Shown in pieces: positions 52,336-61,824 of a stretch of 64,000 nt of DNA. A program made the position numbers and the translations under genes. The stretch is from Fibrobacterota bacterium (GTDB lineage Bacteria > Fibrobacterota > Fibrobacteria > UBA11236): the NCBI GenBank assembly GCA_947466585.1, contig CANIEU010000006.1, positions 1 to 64,000 of the forward strand, in the 5' to 3' direction. Under the pieces are notes generated by a model. It was given only the letters and a program-made list of their open reading frames with translations, was not told the origin of the DNA and did not search any database. Position 1 is the stretch's first letter. Every line of letters begins with the position of its first letter.

Positions 52336-53226
52336 CTAGACCAGACCGGCGCGGGACGATGAGCGCGAAGAACGCGCAGACGCGGACTTCCGCGTCTTGG
52401 TTGCCTTGGCGGCTTTGGGCGCCTTGGGTGCCTTAGTCGTCTTAGGCGTCTTAGGCGCCTTAGGCGATTTGGACGATTTGGACGCCTTGGCTTCTCCAGC
52501 GCGCTTTTCGGCCTCGAACAAACCATCGTACCATGCCGGCGACAACTGGTTCACCGAATCGCGCAAGCGACCCTGCCACCAATCCGCGTTCTCCTGCATG
52601 TCCTGCTTGGTGAAACGCTTCTCGACCATGCGGAACGAGCCCTTGCGGTACATCACCACGTCCACGGGAAAATCCACGTCGGCGGCGCTGATGCGCGTAG
52701 AGTCGAAGGCGAGGCTGCCCACCTTGAGCGCGAAGGGAATCGAATCACCGTGCTTGAGGGTGCGGTCGAGCACCGGCTTGCCGTAAGCCGCCGCGCCGAT
52801 GATCTGGTAGGGCGTGCCCTCTCCGACCTCGACCCAATTTCCCTGCGGGTACAACAGGTAAAGCTTGTGCTCCTTGTCGCCGGAGAATTGGCCGCCCATG
52901 AGCACGTGGATGTTGAAGTGCAGACCGGCGGCTTCGAGCGCTGCGCCGTCTTCTTCGGCGACGCGGCGCACCTGCGTGGCGTAGCAGTTCAAGGCCTTGA
53001 AAAGACGGTCGAACGTGCGGCCGCGCTTTTCCATGGCTTCGTCGAAATACGTGAGCGACTTGTCGCGCACCGAGCGCAGGCCCGAGGTCATGATGAAAAA
53101 GGAGGACTTGGGACCTTGATAGACCTTGACCTTTTTGGCGGTGATGACCTCGCTGCCGGAGGTGATGCGCGAGTCGGCGATACCGACGAGCCCGTCTTCC
53201 AGATTGATACCGAGACAGAATGTGAT
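52336..53226 (-). CDS. Anbu proteasome-like peptidase, apparent ATC start
   Basis: This is a 296-residue N-terminal nucleophile hydrolase of the Anbu family (bacterial proteasome beta homologue). Reading from 53226 gives TFCLGINLEDGLVGIADSR right after the start codon; counting that Thr as 1, Asp17 and Lys33 are in place, the proteasome catalytic set. The start codon itself is ATC (another ATC precedes it) with AAGGGG six bases upstream, and no in-frame ATG, GTG or TTG exists nearby. An ATG at 53091 would delete the active site. The last 55 residues are a Lys/Ala/Pro/Ser-rich, histone-like tail. Confidence 0.85.
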   Translation of the reverse strand: MTFCLGINLEDGLVGIADSRITSGSEVITAKKVKVYQGPKSSFFIMTSGLRSVRDKSLTYFDEAMEKRGRTFDRLFKALNCYATQVRRVAEEDGAALEAAGLHFNIHVLMGGQFSGDKEHKLYLLYPQGNWVEVGEGTPYQIIGAAAYGKPVLDRTLKHGDSIPFALKVGSLAFDSTRISAADVDFPVDVVMYRKGSFRMVEKRFTKQDMQENADWWQGRLRDSVNQLSPAWYDGLFEAEKRAGEAKASKSSKSPKAPKTPKTTKAPKAPKAAKATKTRKSASARSSRSSSRAGLV

Positions 53227-53257
53227 GATAAACCCCTTTGTTGTCTGATCGAAAGGA

Positions 53258-53434
53258 GACGGTAGACGGTAGTTGGTAGTCGGTAGAGAACTTCAGAAGC
53301 AACGAGTGTGAACGAAGAATCCCGAACAGTGGTGGATTGAGTTTAAAATCTCGACCTCATACAGAATTAGACTTTGTTCCTGTTTTTTCTTTTCTGTTTT
53401 CTCAACCGTCTACCGTCTACCTACTACCGTCTTT
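53258..53434. repeat. Inverted heptamer element D
   Basis: Left arm (53258-53291): GAGACGG, TAGACGG, TAGTTGG, TAGTCGG, TAGAGAA. Right arm (53402-53434): TCAACCG, TCTACCG, TCTACCT, ACTACCG. The spacer is about 110 bases. It sits between the alpha-E gene and anbu, so the anbu leader contains it. Confidence 0.8.
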
Positions 53435-53437
53435 CCC

Positions 53438-54451
<1,014 letters not shown>

Positions 54452-54491
54452 AAGTCGCTCCCCATCTTATTCAAGCGCTGATTCGCGTTCA

Positions 54492-55949
54492 TCATAGGCC
54501 GCCCCCCGTAAGCGGGTTAGCCGGCAACACCCACGTATCCTTGCTGCCGCCGCCCTGAGACGAATTCACCACCAGCGAACCCTTTTTAAGCGCCACGCGC
54601 GTGAGGCCTCCGGGCATGATATGGATGTCGCGGCCGTAAAGCGCGAAGGGGCGCAGATCGACATGCCGCCCTTCGGCCTGGCCGTCGATCATCACCGGCG
54701 AGCGCGACAATGACAGCGTGCGCTGGGCAATAAAGTTGCGCGGGTTGTCCTTGATGCGCAGCGCCCATTCCGCCAGCACAGCGGAAGTGGCATGCGGTCC
54801 GATCAACACGCCGTAACCACCCGAATCGTTGGCGGTCTTGATCACCAGTTCGGCCATGTGTTCGAGCACGTATTTCTGCTGCTCGGGCACCCAGCACATA
54901 TAGGTATCCACGTTGGGCAGGATGATCTCCTCGCCGAGGTAGTACTTGATGATCTGCGGCACGTAGGCGTAGATCACCTTGTCATCGGCCACGCCCGTGC
55001 CCGGCGCATTGGCGATGGCCACGCGTCCCGCACGATAAGCCTCCATCAAACCGGGCACCCCGAGCATCGAGTCGGAACGGAAGGTGAGCGGATCAAGAAA
55101 GTCGTCGTCGATGCGACGATAGAGCACGTCCACGCGTTTGAACCCGCGCGTGGTGCGCATGTTCAACCATCCGTCGCGCATCACCAGATCGCTTCCGGTG
55201 ACCAGTTCCACGCCCATTTGCTGGGCCAAAAAAGAATGCTCGAAATAAGCGGAGTTCTGTGTGCCCGGCGTGAGCACCGCCACCACGGGAGCTTGGTCTC
55301 CGCGCGGCCCGAGGAATTGCAGCATGTCGAGCAGACGGCTCGGGTAATCTTCCACCGGACGCGGGTTGATGGCGCCGAAGATCTGCGGAAACGCGCGCTT
55401 CATCACTTGCCGGTTGCCGATCATGTACGACACGCCCGAGGGGCAGCGCAGGTTGTCTTCGAGTACGTAGAGTTTGCCGTCGGCGTCCTTCACCAGATCG
55501 CTGCCGGTGATATGACACCATACGCCCCAAGGCGGGTTCAACCCGCGACACTCTTTGCGATAGCCCGTAGCCGAACGGATGAGCTCACCGGGAATGATCC
55601 CGTCGCGCACAATGCGCTGTTCGTGATACACATCGCTGAGAAAAAGATTGAGTGCCTGAATGCGCTGGCGCAAACCGCGTTCGATGAGGTCCCATTCGGC
55701 CGCTTCAATGATGCGCGGCAACACGTCGAACGGAAAAATGCGCTCGAGTCCGGCCTGGCTGTTGTACACGTTGAAGGTGATGCCCAGATCGAACAGGGCT
55801 TTTTCGGCCGCCTGCTGGCGCATGGCCAACTCCCCTTCGGGCAGCGCCTTCAGATTCTCGACAAGGAGACTCGCGCCCGGCCTGGGCTGCCCGGCGGCGG
55901 CGAAGAGCTCATCGTAGAACCCACCGGGATCATATGCGTCCAACCTCAT
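54492..55949 (-). CDS. Circularly permuted ATP-grasp enzyme (amidoligase type)
   Basis: The 485-residue protein belongs to the circularly permuted ATP-grasp family (DUF404/DUF407). Typical segments are PFDVLPRIIEAAEWDLIERG, NPPWGVWCHITGSDLVKD, YVLEDNLRCPSGVSYM, NAPGTGVADDKVIYAYVP and GGYGVLIGP, which form the nucleotide and metal sites. It probably makes a peptide bond in an unknown product. ATG 55949 starts the MRLDAYDPGGFYDE N-terminus common in the family. First gene of the four-gene minus-strand cluster. Confidence 0.92.
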   Translation of the reverse strand: MRLDAYDPGGFYDELFAAAGQPRPGASLLVENLKALPEGELAMRQQAAEKALFDLGITFNVYNSQAGLERIFPFDVLPRIIEAAEWDLIERGLRQRIQALNLFLSDVYHEQRIVRDGIIPGELIRSATGYRKECRGLNPPWGVWCHITGSDLVKDADGKLYVLEDNLRCPSGVSYMIGNRQVMKRAFPQIFGAINPRPVEDYPSRLLDMLQFLGPRGDQAPVVAVLTPGTQNSAYFEHSFLAQQMGVELVTGSDLVMRDGWLNMRTTRGFKRVDVLYRRIDDDFLDPLTFRSDSMLGVPGLMEAYRAGRVAIANAPGTGVADDKVIYAYVPQIIKYYLGEEIILPNVDTYMCWVPEQQKYVLEHMAELVIKTANDSGGYGVLIGPHATSAVLAEWALRIKDNPRNFIAQRTLSLSRSPVMIDGQAEGRHVDLRPFALYGRDIHIMPGGLTRVALKKGSLVVNSSQGGGSKDTWVLPANPLTGGGL

Positions 55950-56246
55950 CGCGCCTCCCCATTTTCATGCCCTTATTCCGCCCGATTTAGCCGGTACCGG
56001 AACAACATTATGGGTTAGCAATTCCCAATCCAAGGGAAATAATAGGCGAACAATAAGTTCAAAACGGGCTCGGATGGCAACAAAGTGCGTGATCACGAAA
56101 AGAAAGCTTCCCAATTAGCCGTCCTTGTCCAATTTTGTCGTCCAAATTGTCTAAATCTGTCGGCAAATGGATGTCACGGGGCGCCCTGGGCTACTGCGGG
56201 GCGATTCACACGGCGCCACAACGGTCACCGGCTATCTTTACGTCTT
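55950..56246. other. 297-base divergent gap
   Basis: It separates the ATP-grasp cluster (minus) from tldD (plus) and should hold both promoters, but I see no strong -35/-10 pair. TTGTC recurs every 10-12 bases at about 56125, 56135 and 56147, with CTGTC at 56157, a possible operator-like or repeat pattern of low significance. Confidence 0.3.
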
Positions 56247-57644
56247 ATGGACCTCTCCAAAGCTCAACGCATTTTTCAGGCTGGCCGCGATGGCGGAGCT
56301 GATTTCATCGAAATTTTCGAGGAAGAAACCCGGCACGCCGGAGTCGCCTTCAAGGACCGTAAGGTGGAGTCGGCCTCGGCCGGCACCGATTACGGCATCG
56401 GCCTGCGCCTGCTGTTCGGTACCGAAGTGCTCTATGCGCACACCAGCAAGGATGACGAAGAGCACCTGCTCAAGCTGATCGCGGCACTCACCTTGGGACG
56501 TTCGGGAAAGAGTGCGGCATTGCCCACCGATCTCGACACCCCATTGGCCGCGCTGCGGGGAACCCCTGGCGCCTTGGAACACCGCATCGTGCGCGACCCG
56601 CGCACCGTGGGGCAGGAAAACAAACTCGACCTGTTGCGCCGTGCCGACGACGCCGCGCGCCGGTTCTCCACCCAGGTCACGCAGGTACAAACCCGCGCGG
56701 CCGACACGGTGTCCAACATCCTCATCGCCAACAGTGAGGGATTGTGGGTGACCGACACACGCACCCGCAGCCGCTTTTATGTGAACGTGACCGCCGGCGA
56801 CGGCAGCGAAATTTTTACGGCAGGAGAATCCCCCGGCGCGCAACGCGGCTTTGAATTCTTCGAAGGCCTCGATGTGGAACACCATGCCCGCGAGGCCGCG
56901 GAGCGCGCCGTGCGCATGCTCTCCGCCGGTTACGTGCAGGGCTGCAAAATGCCCGTGGTCATGGGCAATGGTTTCGGCGGCGTGATTTTCCACGAAGCCT
57001 GCGGTCATTTGCTTGAGACCGAAGGCGTGCGCCGCAAGGCTTCCGCTTTCGCCGGCAAACTCGGCGAACAAATCGCCCACAGCGCCGTGACCGCCATCGA
57101 CGACGGCACCATTGCCAATTCGTGGGGCTCCATCGGCGTCGACGACGAGGGCCGCGCCCCCGAGAAAACGGTGCTCATCGAGAACGGCGTGCTCAAGACC
57201 TACATGAGCGACCGCGTCGGCGCCCAGGAGACCGGCGTGGCCCTCTCCGGCAGCGCGCGACGCGAGAGTTACCAATATGCACCGGTGTCGCGCATGCGCA
57301 ACACCTATATCGCCGCCGGATCGCACACGCCCGCCGAAATACTCGCCAGCGTGGAAGACGGACTGTATGCGAAGAAACTCGGCGGCGGATCGGTGAATCC
57401 CGCTACCGGCGAGTTCAACTTCGCGGTGGAAGAAGGTTACCGCATCCGCGGCGGAAAAATCGCGGAACCCGTGCGCGGCGCAACGCTCATTGGCAAAGGC
57501 GCGGAAATCCTTCCCTTGATTTCGATGGTCGCAAACGATCTTGAAATCGCCGCCGGCATGTGCGGCGCATCGAGCGGAAGCATTCCCGTGACCGTGGGGC
57601 AGCCGACGCTGCGTGTGGACAGTATTTTGGTGGGAGGACGGTGA
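56247..57644 (+). CDS. tldD: TldD metalloprotease subunit
   Basis: The 465-residue protein carries the active-site motif HEACGHLLE (HExxxH, about residue 249) and FTAGESPGAQRGFEFFEG of the TldD subunit. TldD and TldE form a zinc protease that cleaves unfolded peptides, e.g. microcin leader or CcdA. The frame extends upstream to 56085, but ATG 56247 gives the family N-terminus (MDLSKAQRIFQAG). tldE follows after heptamer element F. Confidence 0.93.
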   Translation: MDLSKAQRIFQAGRDGGADFIEIFEEETRHAGVAFKDRKVESASAGTDYGIGLRLLFGTEVLYAHTSKDDEEHLLKLIAALTLGRSGKSAALPTDLDTPLAALRGTPGALEHRIVRDPRTVGQENKLDLLRRADDAARRFSTQVTQVQTRAADTVSNILIANSEGLWVTDTRTRSRFYVNVTAGDGSEIFTAGESPGAQRGFEFFEGLDVEHHAREAAERAVRMLSAGYVQGCKMPVVMGNGFGGVIFHEACGHLLETEGVRRKASAFAGKLGEQIAHSAVTAIDDGTIANSWGSIGVDDEGRAPEKTVLIENGVLKTYMSDRVGAQETGVALSGSARRESYQYAPVSRMRNTYIAAGSHTPAEILASVEDGLYAKKLGGGSVNPATGEFNFAVEEGYRIRGGKIAEPVRGATLIGKGAEILPLISMVANDLEIAAGMCGASSGSIPVTVGQPTLRVDSILVGGR

Positions 57645-57777
57645 GGAGAAATATGAAATATGAAATAGGAAATAGGAAAGGAACGAAAAGCACCAAGCAC
57701 ATGGTTTAGCGGAAACTTGCTTTCTCTCCTCGTTCTAATTTCTGATTTCATATTTCTGATTTCTGATTTCTGATTTC
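57645..57777. repeat. Inverted heptamer element F
   Basis: Left arm (57645-57685): GAGAAAT, ATGAAAT, ATGAAAT, AGGAAAT, AGGAAAG. Right arm (57738-57777): GATTTCA, TATTTCT, GATTTCT, GATTTCT, GATTTCC. The spacer is about 50 bases. It starts directly after the tldD stop and ends 23 bases before tldE. Confidence 0.8.
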
Positions 57778-57800
57778 CACCTCTTTTCAGAAGGCTCCTG

Positions 57801-59165
57801 ATGACCTCCCCCTCCCTCTCCCCCCAGCAGGCTATCGATTTTCTCTTCGCCGCTGCCAAGACGAAAGGCGCAAACGCCTACGACGCCGTAGCCGGAGAAT
57901 CGGAAAGCCTCGGTGTCGAGCTTTTTGAAGGCAAGGTCAAGAGCACCGAGATCTCCAACTCGCGCGGCATCGGCATCCGCTTGTTCCGCGACGGCAGACC
58001 GGGCTTCGCCTTCACCGAGCGCCTGACGCACGATGCGCTCGCCCGCACGGTGGAAGACGCCTGGAGCCACGCGGGATTGACCGACCCCGTGGATCTCGAA
58101 CTTCCGCAGCCCGCGCAGCTCGCCGACCTCGACCTGCAATCGTTTAATCCCACTTTGGAGAACGTCACCCTCGATGAGATGAAATCGCTGGGACTCGAGC
58201 TCGAAATTCAAGCCAAGAACGGCCCGCATGCGGATGCGCGCATCGAAAACGTGCCGTATCTCGGCGTCTCCCGCAGCGGGGGATATTCCCTGATCGCGAA
58301 TTCGAATGGCGTGCTGTACGAATCGAGGTCGAATAGTGTTTCGGCCTATGTGGGCGTGGTCGCCAAGCAAGGCGAGATCAAGAAAATGGGCGTGTTCGGT
58401 CGAGGGGGTCGCCACTTCAACCACACGTTGTTCGACCCCGCCTACATGGCCCGCATGGCGGTGGAGCGCGGTATCGAATTGTTGGACGCGGCGCCGGTGC
58501 CCTCAGGCGCTTATCCGGTGGTGTTCTCGCATCGCGTGAGCGAGCAACTCTTCGGCATGTTCGGCTCGCCGTTCTTCGCCGAGGCGGCGCAAAAAAGTCA
58601 GTCGCGCCTCAAGGACAAGGTCGGTGAGCGCATCGCGTCGCCGCTGTTCAACCTCGTCAGCGATCCGCTGCTGCCCGGCATGCCCGGCTCGCACCTCTTC
58701 GACGGCGAAGGCGTCGCATCGCAACGGCTCGAAGTCGTGAAGGACGGCGTGCTACAAACCTACCTGTACAATTTGGAGTCGGCAAAAAAAGCGGGCGTGG
58801 TGCCCACGGGCACGGGTTCGCGCGGTTACTCCGGAAAAGCCGGGACCGGTTTTGCGAATTACCTCGTTCCGCTGGGAACGCATTCGGTGGAAGATCTTTT
58901 GGCGCAGCATCCGAAATGTCTTTTGATCGTAAAGCTCGAAGGCGGCTCGGGATGTTCGGCCATCTCCGGAGAAATCTCCATCGGCGCGCAAGGGTTCCTT
59001 TACGAAAACGGAGCGCGCGTGCGCGCGGTGGATCGGATCACACTGAGCACGAACTTCTTCGATCTGCTGCAGAACATCGAGGGATTCTCGAACGAGTATT
59101 CCGACGCGTTCTCGTCGGTCAAGGTGCCGGACGTGCTGGTGAACCCGGTGCATGTGGCGGGGTGA
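57801..59165 (+). CDS. tldE: TldE (PmbA) subunit
   Basis: The 454-residue protein is the second subunit of the TldD/TldE protease: ELFEGKVKSTEISNSRGIGI near residue 40, GLSR-like SRSGGYSLIANSNG, and GGSGCSAISGEISIGAQGF near the C-terminus. Like other TldE it lacks the HExxxH motif. Whether it is co-transcribed with tldD through the 156-base gap with its inverted repeat is open. Confidence 0.92.
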   Translation: MTSPSLSPQQAIDFLFAAAKTKGANAYDAVAGESESLGVELFEGKVKSTEISNSRGIGIRLFRDGRPGFAFTERLTHDALARTVEDAWSHAGLTDPVDLELPQPAQLADLDLQSFNPTLENVTLDEMKSLGLELEIQAKNGPHADARIENVPYLGVSRSGGYSLIANSNGVLYESRSNSVSAYVGVVAKQGEIKKMGVFGRGGRHFNHTLFDPAYMARMAVERGIELLDAAPVPSGAYPVVFSHRVSEQLFGMFGSPFFAEAAQKSQSRLKDKVGERIASPLFNLVSDPLLPGMPGSHLFDGEGVASQRLEVVKDGVLQTYLYNLESAKKAGVVPTGTGSRGYSGKAGTGFANYLVPLGTHSVEDLLAQHPKCLLIVKLEGGSGCSAISGEISIGAQGFLYENGARVRAVDRITLSTNFFDLLQNIEGFSNEYSDAFSSVKVPDVLVNPVHVAG

Positions 59166-59232
59166 CTTACAATTATTTTTTCTCGTCCCATTTTGGTTCT
59201 GATTATTGAGTGGAGAACGGTAAACGAATAAA

Positions 59233-60228
59233 ATGAAGATCACGGTTCCCTTCTCCATTCTCGACCTCGCGCCGATTCCCGAAGGCTCGAACGCCTCCGA
59301 CGCGTTACGGAACAGCCTGGGTCTCGCGCAGCATGCGGAACGATGGGGTTACAACCGCTACTGGCTCGCCGAGCATCACAATTTTATCGGGATCGCCAGC
59401 GCCGCCACATCCGTGTGTATCGCGTATGTCGCAGCCGGGACCCAAACGATCCGCCTCGGTGCCGGTGGCATCATGCTGCCGAACCATTCGCCGCTTGTGA
59501 TTGCCGAACAATTCGGCACGCTTGAGGCCCTGCATCCCGGCCGTATCGACCTGGCCCTGGGGCGTGCACCGGGCACCGACCGCGAGACCGTACGCGCATT
59601 GCGGCGGCATCCCGAAGATTCGGACGCTTTTCCCCAAGACGTATTGGAATTGCAAGCCTATTTCGCCGCTCCCCAAGAGGGACAACGCGTGCAGGCCGTA
59701 CCCGGAACCGGTCTTGAAGTTCCCTTGTGGATTCTCGGTTCGAGTTTGTTCGGAGCACGGCTGGCGTCCGAGCTGGGGCTGCCTTATGCTTTCGCTTCAC
59801 ACTTTGCCTCGGCCTCCCTCATTCCCGCGTTGCAAATCTATCGGAATGGCTTCCGGGCCTCAAAACAGTTGGAGCGCTCGTATGCGATGGCCGGCGTCAA
59901 TGTGGTGGTCGCCGACACCGATGCGGAGGCGCGCCGTCTCTTCACCTCGGTACAACAACAGTTTACGGGAATCCTGAGGGGCGTCCGGCGCCGTATTCAA
60001 CCACCCATCGAGGACATCGATTCCTTTTGGACTCCCGAGGAGCGCGTGCGTGCAAGCGAGATGCTGAGGTACGCCTTCGTAGGCTCGCCGGAGACCGTCC
60101 GCTCCGGGTTAAGTGGATTTTTAAAGGCCACGGGGGTGGACGAGGTGATCGTGACCACGATGCTTCATGACCATGGTGCGCGTATCCGGTCGTATGAGTT
60201 GCTGGCGGAGATAGCGGGAAGCTTGTAA
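59233..60228 (+). CDS. Luciferase-like flavin monooxygenase (LLM class)
   Basis: The 331-residue TIM-barrel protein begins [20 protein letters not shown], with WLAEHHN and [20 protein letters not shown], the signatures of the luciferase-like LLM family often labelled MsnO8. It binds reduced flavin; the substrate is unknown. No partner reductase lies next to it. Confidence 0.9.
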   Translation: MKITVPFSILDLAPIPEGSNASDALRNSLGLAQHAERWGYNRYWLAEHHNFIGIASAATSVCIAYVAAGTQTIRLGAGGIMLPNHSPLVIAEQFGTLEALHPGRIDLALGRAPGTDRETVRALRRHPEDSDAFPQDVLELQAYFAAPQEGQRVQAVPGTGLEVPLWILGSSLFGARLASELGLPYAFASHFASASLIPALQIYRNGFRASKQLERSYAMAGVNVVVADTDAEARRLFTSVQQQFTGILRGVRRRIQPPIEDIDSFWTPEERVRASEMLRYAFVGSPETVRSGLSGFLKATGVDEVIVTTMLHDHGARIRSYELLAEIAGSL

Positions 60229-60301
60229 TCCGGAAATTAGACGCGCTCATCCTTCTGAAGGGTTGTCACAACTCGGAGCAAAAACCGCTTAAATTGGCTT
60301 C

Positions 60302-60592
60302 ATGCATTCTACCAACGTCACCACCTGGCTCGGCACCACCGCCGCGCTTCTCACCAGCATCTCCTTCGTGCCGCAAGTACTCAAAATCCTGAAGACGGGA
60401 AATACCTCTGGAATTTCCCTCATCATGTATGCCTTATTCGTCACCGGCGTCGCCTGCTGGCTCGTGTGGGGAATGTTTCTGGGGCAAACACCCGTCGTCA
60501 TCGCCAACGGACTGACGCTGATCCTTTCATCAGCCGTTCTGTTCCTCAAAATCAGGGCGGTGGCACAGGGTCGCGAAAACCTTTGGGATTAA
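60302..60592 (+). CDS. SemiSWEET sugar transporter (PQ-loop protein)
   Basis: The 96-residue protein has three membrane helices and the PQ-loop SFVPQVLKILKTGNTSGIS after the first helix start, the SemiSWEET pattern. These work as dimers and pass sugars such as sucrose or glucose. A second conserved patch is FVTGVACWLVWG. It is alone; no promoter is clear in the 73-base gap before it. Confidence 0.88.
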   Translation: MHSTNVTTWLGTTAALLTSISFVPQVLKILKTGNTSGISLIMYALFVTGVACWLVWGMFLGQTPVVIANGLTLILSSAVLFLKIRAVAQGRENLWD

Positions 60593-60638
60593 GCGGGCGC
60601 TCACCGGTAAAGTTGTTGGGAAAAGGCATTTTTAGTCC

Positions 60639-61247
60639 GTGAGTCTGCCCCAACCGTTGAACCGTCCGCACATTCGCCTCGCCAGCCGGATCTTCCACCG
60701 GCTTCTCGGTCACTTGACGCGCGACCCACTCGCCTTCCATTATGCGGTGCGTATTTTCATCGGGACCGCATTTCTTTGGATCCTGCTACAACGCCTGGGC
60801 GATACCCACGCCATCTGGGCGATCATCAGTATGGTGTTTGTCACGGAACCGCACATCAAAAGCGCGATGGAAAGTTTCCGTTTGCGCCTTTACAATACCG
60901 CCGTGGGTTGCGCCATCGCCATTCTCTCGCTGATGATCGCAGGTCCGCGCGCGTGGACGCTCCCGATCGGCGTGACGCTCGCGGTACTGCTCTCGACGCG
61001 CGCCCCCTCCTCCCCCGCCAGTTGGCGGTCCACCCCCATCGCCGCCGGGGTGGTTCTCACTGCCGGATTGACGGCCAAGTCGTGGTCGGTGGGGTTGCAG
61101 GTCGCGCTGATCCGCGCCGGCGAAGTGTTGCTCGGCGGATTCACCGCCATCGCCATCGCTTGGCTGGTGGCCTTGGTCTGGCTTCCCGAAGAAGAGAAGC
61201 TTTCCGAGGAAAAAAAGGCCGAAACGGGAGAAGGAACGCCTGTGTGA
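60639..61247 (+). CDS. FUSC-like membrane protein
   Basis: The 202-residue protein has about five to six membrane helices and AIWAIISMVFVTEPHIKSAM followed by RLYNTAVGCAIAI, which resembles the N-terminal half of FUSC/aromatic-acid exporter proteins (YccS/AaeB type). It lacks the large cytoplasmic half of those. The start is GTG 60639. The function is unknown; small-molecule efflux is a guess. Confidence 0.65.
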   Translation: MSLPQPLNRPHIRLASRIFHRLLGHLTRDPLAFHYAVRIFIGTAFLWILLQRLGDTHAIWAIISMVFVTEPHIKSAMESFRLRLYNTAVGCAIAILSLMIAGPRAWTLPIGVTLAVLLSTRAPSSPASWRSTPIAAGVVLTAGLTAKSWSVGLQVALIRAGEVLLGGFTAIAIAWLVALVWLPEEEKLSEEKKAETGEGTPV

Positions 61248-61290
61248 GCGGGATCGGGCTTTCCTACCTTTCCCCCTGCGTTTCTCGAAG

Positions 61291-61697
61291 GAAGCGGACT
61301 GGATGGCCGCTGGTTTCCGCGCAAGCGGGGGCTGGAGGAAAGTCCGGGCACCACAGGACAGGATGCCGGCTAACGGCCGGACGCCGCGAGGCGATGGAAA
61401 GTGCCACAGAAAATAAACCGCCCCCGGTGACTTCGGTCGCCGACGGGTAAGGGTGAAACGGCGAGGTAAGAGCTCACCGCGTTCGTGGCAACACGAATGG
61501 CAGGGCAAACCCCATCCGGTGCAAGACCAAATAGGGCAGCCTGCTCACGCACGGACGGTTCGTCCGGTTGCGGCGTAAGTCGCATGGGTTGCCGGGTAGG
61601 TTGCTAGAGGCGCACAGTAATGTGCGTCCCAGAGGGATGGCCATCCCGTGCGTCGCAAGACGTGCGAGACAAAACCCGGCTTACAGGTCCGCTTTTT
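61291..61697 (+). ncRNA. rnpB: RNase P RNA, bacterial class A
   Basis: The catalytic RNA that trims tRNA 5' leaders. Helix P1 forms from AAGCGGAC near 61292 and GTCCGCTT near 61687. The conserved cores are visible: GAGGAAAGTCCGGGC, GGGTGAAACGGCGAGGTAAG, GTGCAAGACCAAATAGG, CCAGAGGGATGGCC, and ACAAAACCCGGCTTACAGG near the end. Length about 407 bases. T6 at the end may serve as terminator. ORFs overlapping it are accidental. Confidence 0.95.
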
Positions 61698-61728
61698 TCG
61701 GGAAATCCACAATCCGGACAGACCGGGT

Positions 61729-61824
61729 ATTCGTACCGATATTCGTACTCCTACTCGTACGCGTACTCGTACTCGAATTAAAAACCGCAGCGAGTACGAG
61801 TAGGAGTACGAAGTACGAGTACGA
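61729..61824 (+). repeat. Inverted hexamer element G, hairpin next to a start codon
   Basis: Left arm (61729-61776) has 6-bp units CGTACT, CCTACT, CGTACG, CGTACT, CGTACT. Right arm (61791-61824) has CGAGTA, CGAGTA, GGAGTA and further GTACGA. The arms can form a stem of about 30 pairs with a 14-base loop, ending at the ATG of the Omp85-like gene. Confidence 0.8.

Noticed and set aside
53258-53434. Heptamer elements as classical transposon-derived MITEs
   Set aside because: Unit sequences differ between elements, there is no common terminal inverted repeat, no target-site duplication is visible and no transposase gene is in the window.
56238-57326. 362-codon ORF opposite tldD
   Set aside because: Antisense shadow; tldD carries its HExxxH motif on the other strand.
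60776-61450. ORFs overlapping the RNase P RNA
   Set aside because: The conserved RNase P core accounts for the sequence; the frames are accidental and overlap the FUSC-like gene.
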